Below, one piece after another: positions 12,395 through 12,439 of a stretch of DNA of 12,439 nt. Position 1 is the stretch's first letter; the number at the start of each line of letters is the position of its first letter. The DNA comes from Baffinella frigidus (Eukaryota; Cryptophyceae; Cryptomonadales; Baffinellaceae), in assembly GCA_026770585.1 (NCBI GenBank), contig MU646444.1:507689-520127 (forward strand), in the 5' to 3' direction. The notes under the pieces were generated by a model. The model did no database searches. It saw only the letters and a program-made list of their open reading frames with translations, and was not told where the DNA came from. The translations under genes were made by a program, and so were the position numbers.

Positions 12395-12439
12395 GGTTGA
12401 TTGGTTCACTGGGGGCAGGTGCAAGGTGGTGCTGCCGTC

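Noticed and set aside
1-12439. tRNA or rRNA genes
   Set aside because: No GGTTCGA-type B box in a cloverleaf context and no rRNA-like sequence was noticed by eye; a covariance-model scan was not possible.

Overview
This is eukaryotic nuclear DNA, most likely from an alga with a complex (secondary or tertiary) red plastid. Three observations support this. Split genes have GT-AG introns. A + strand first exon encodes a signal peptide followed by an A|FSAP motif, the hallmark of bipartite plastid targeting in cryptophytes, haptophytes, stramenopiles and dinoflagellates. Degenerate telomere-like repeats are of the TTTAGGG/TTTGGGG/TTGAGGG kind. I cannot decide between these lineages. No prokaryotic, rRNA, tRNA or CRISPR feature was seen.

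The one gene I can reconstruct completely is on the minus strand (5195 to 2143): a 195-residue protein with three canonical C2H2 zinc fingers, matching the ZNF511 family. It has four exons (4818-5195, 4190-4255, 2427-2500, 2143-2212). All three introns are GT-AG, and every junction falls where the family alignment needs it. Head to head with it, with 67 bases between the two ATGs, starts a plastid-targeted protein on the + strand (exon 1, 5263-5566). Its downstream exons are not established.

The most unusual feature is local multiplication of exons. Exons 2, 3 and 4 of the ZNF511-like gene each occur three times next to themselves in the same orientation; one copy of each is intact and the others are broken. 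The same pattern recurs on the + strand around 7771-8555 (three copies of an exon encoding a YGDVTTI peptide) and 9920-11480 (four copies of an LKALDL-type fragment).

Most of the rest is a dense set of non-autonomous inverted-repeat (foldback) elements. Two families have CCAC...GTGG ends. Their six clear copies are all flanked by 2-bp direct duplications (aa, tt, tt; aa, ag, gg). A separate, repeated block of about 80-100 bp (five copies) looks introner-like: one copy sits at the exon 2 donor, is bounded by a 10-bp direct repeat, and itself has GT...AG ends.

Layout: 1-2420 degenerate telomere-like and other simple repeats, holding exon 4 and its copies; 2427-3100 tandem exon 3 copies; 3240-4260 foldbacks and exon 2 copies; 4458-6162 a GC-rich divergent gene pair flanked by near-identical 164-bp foldback copies; 6163-9690 foldback elements and YGDVTTI exon copies; 9690-9860 telomere-like repeats on the opposite strand; 9870-12439 more foldbacks, plus the second arm of an inverted repeat (7104-7440 / 11120-11424).
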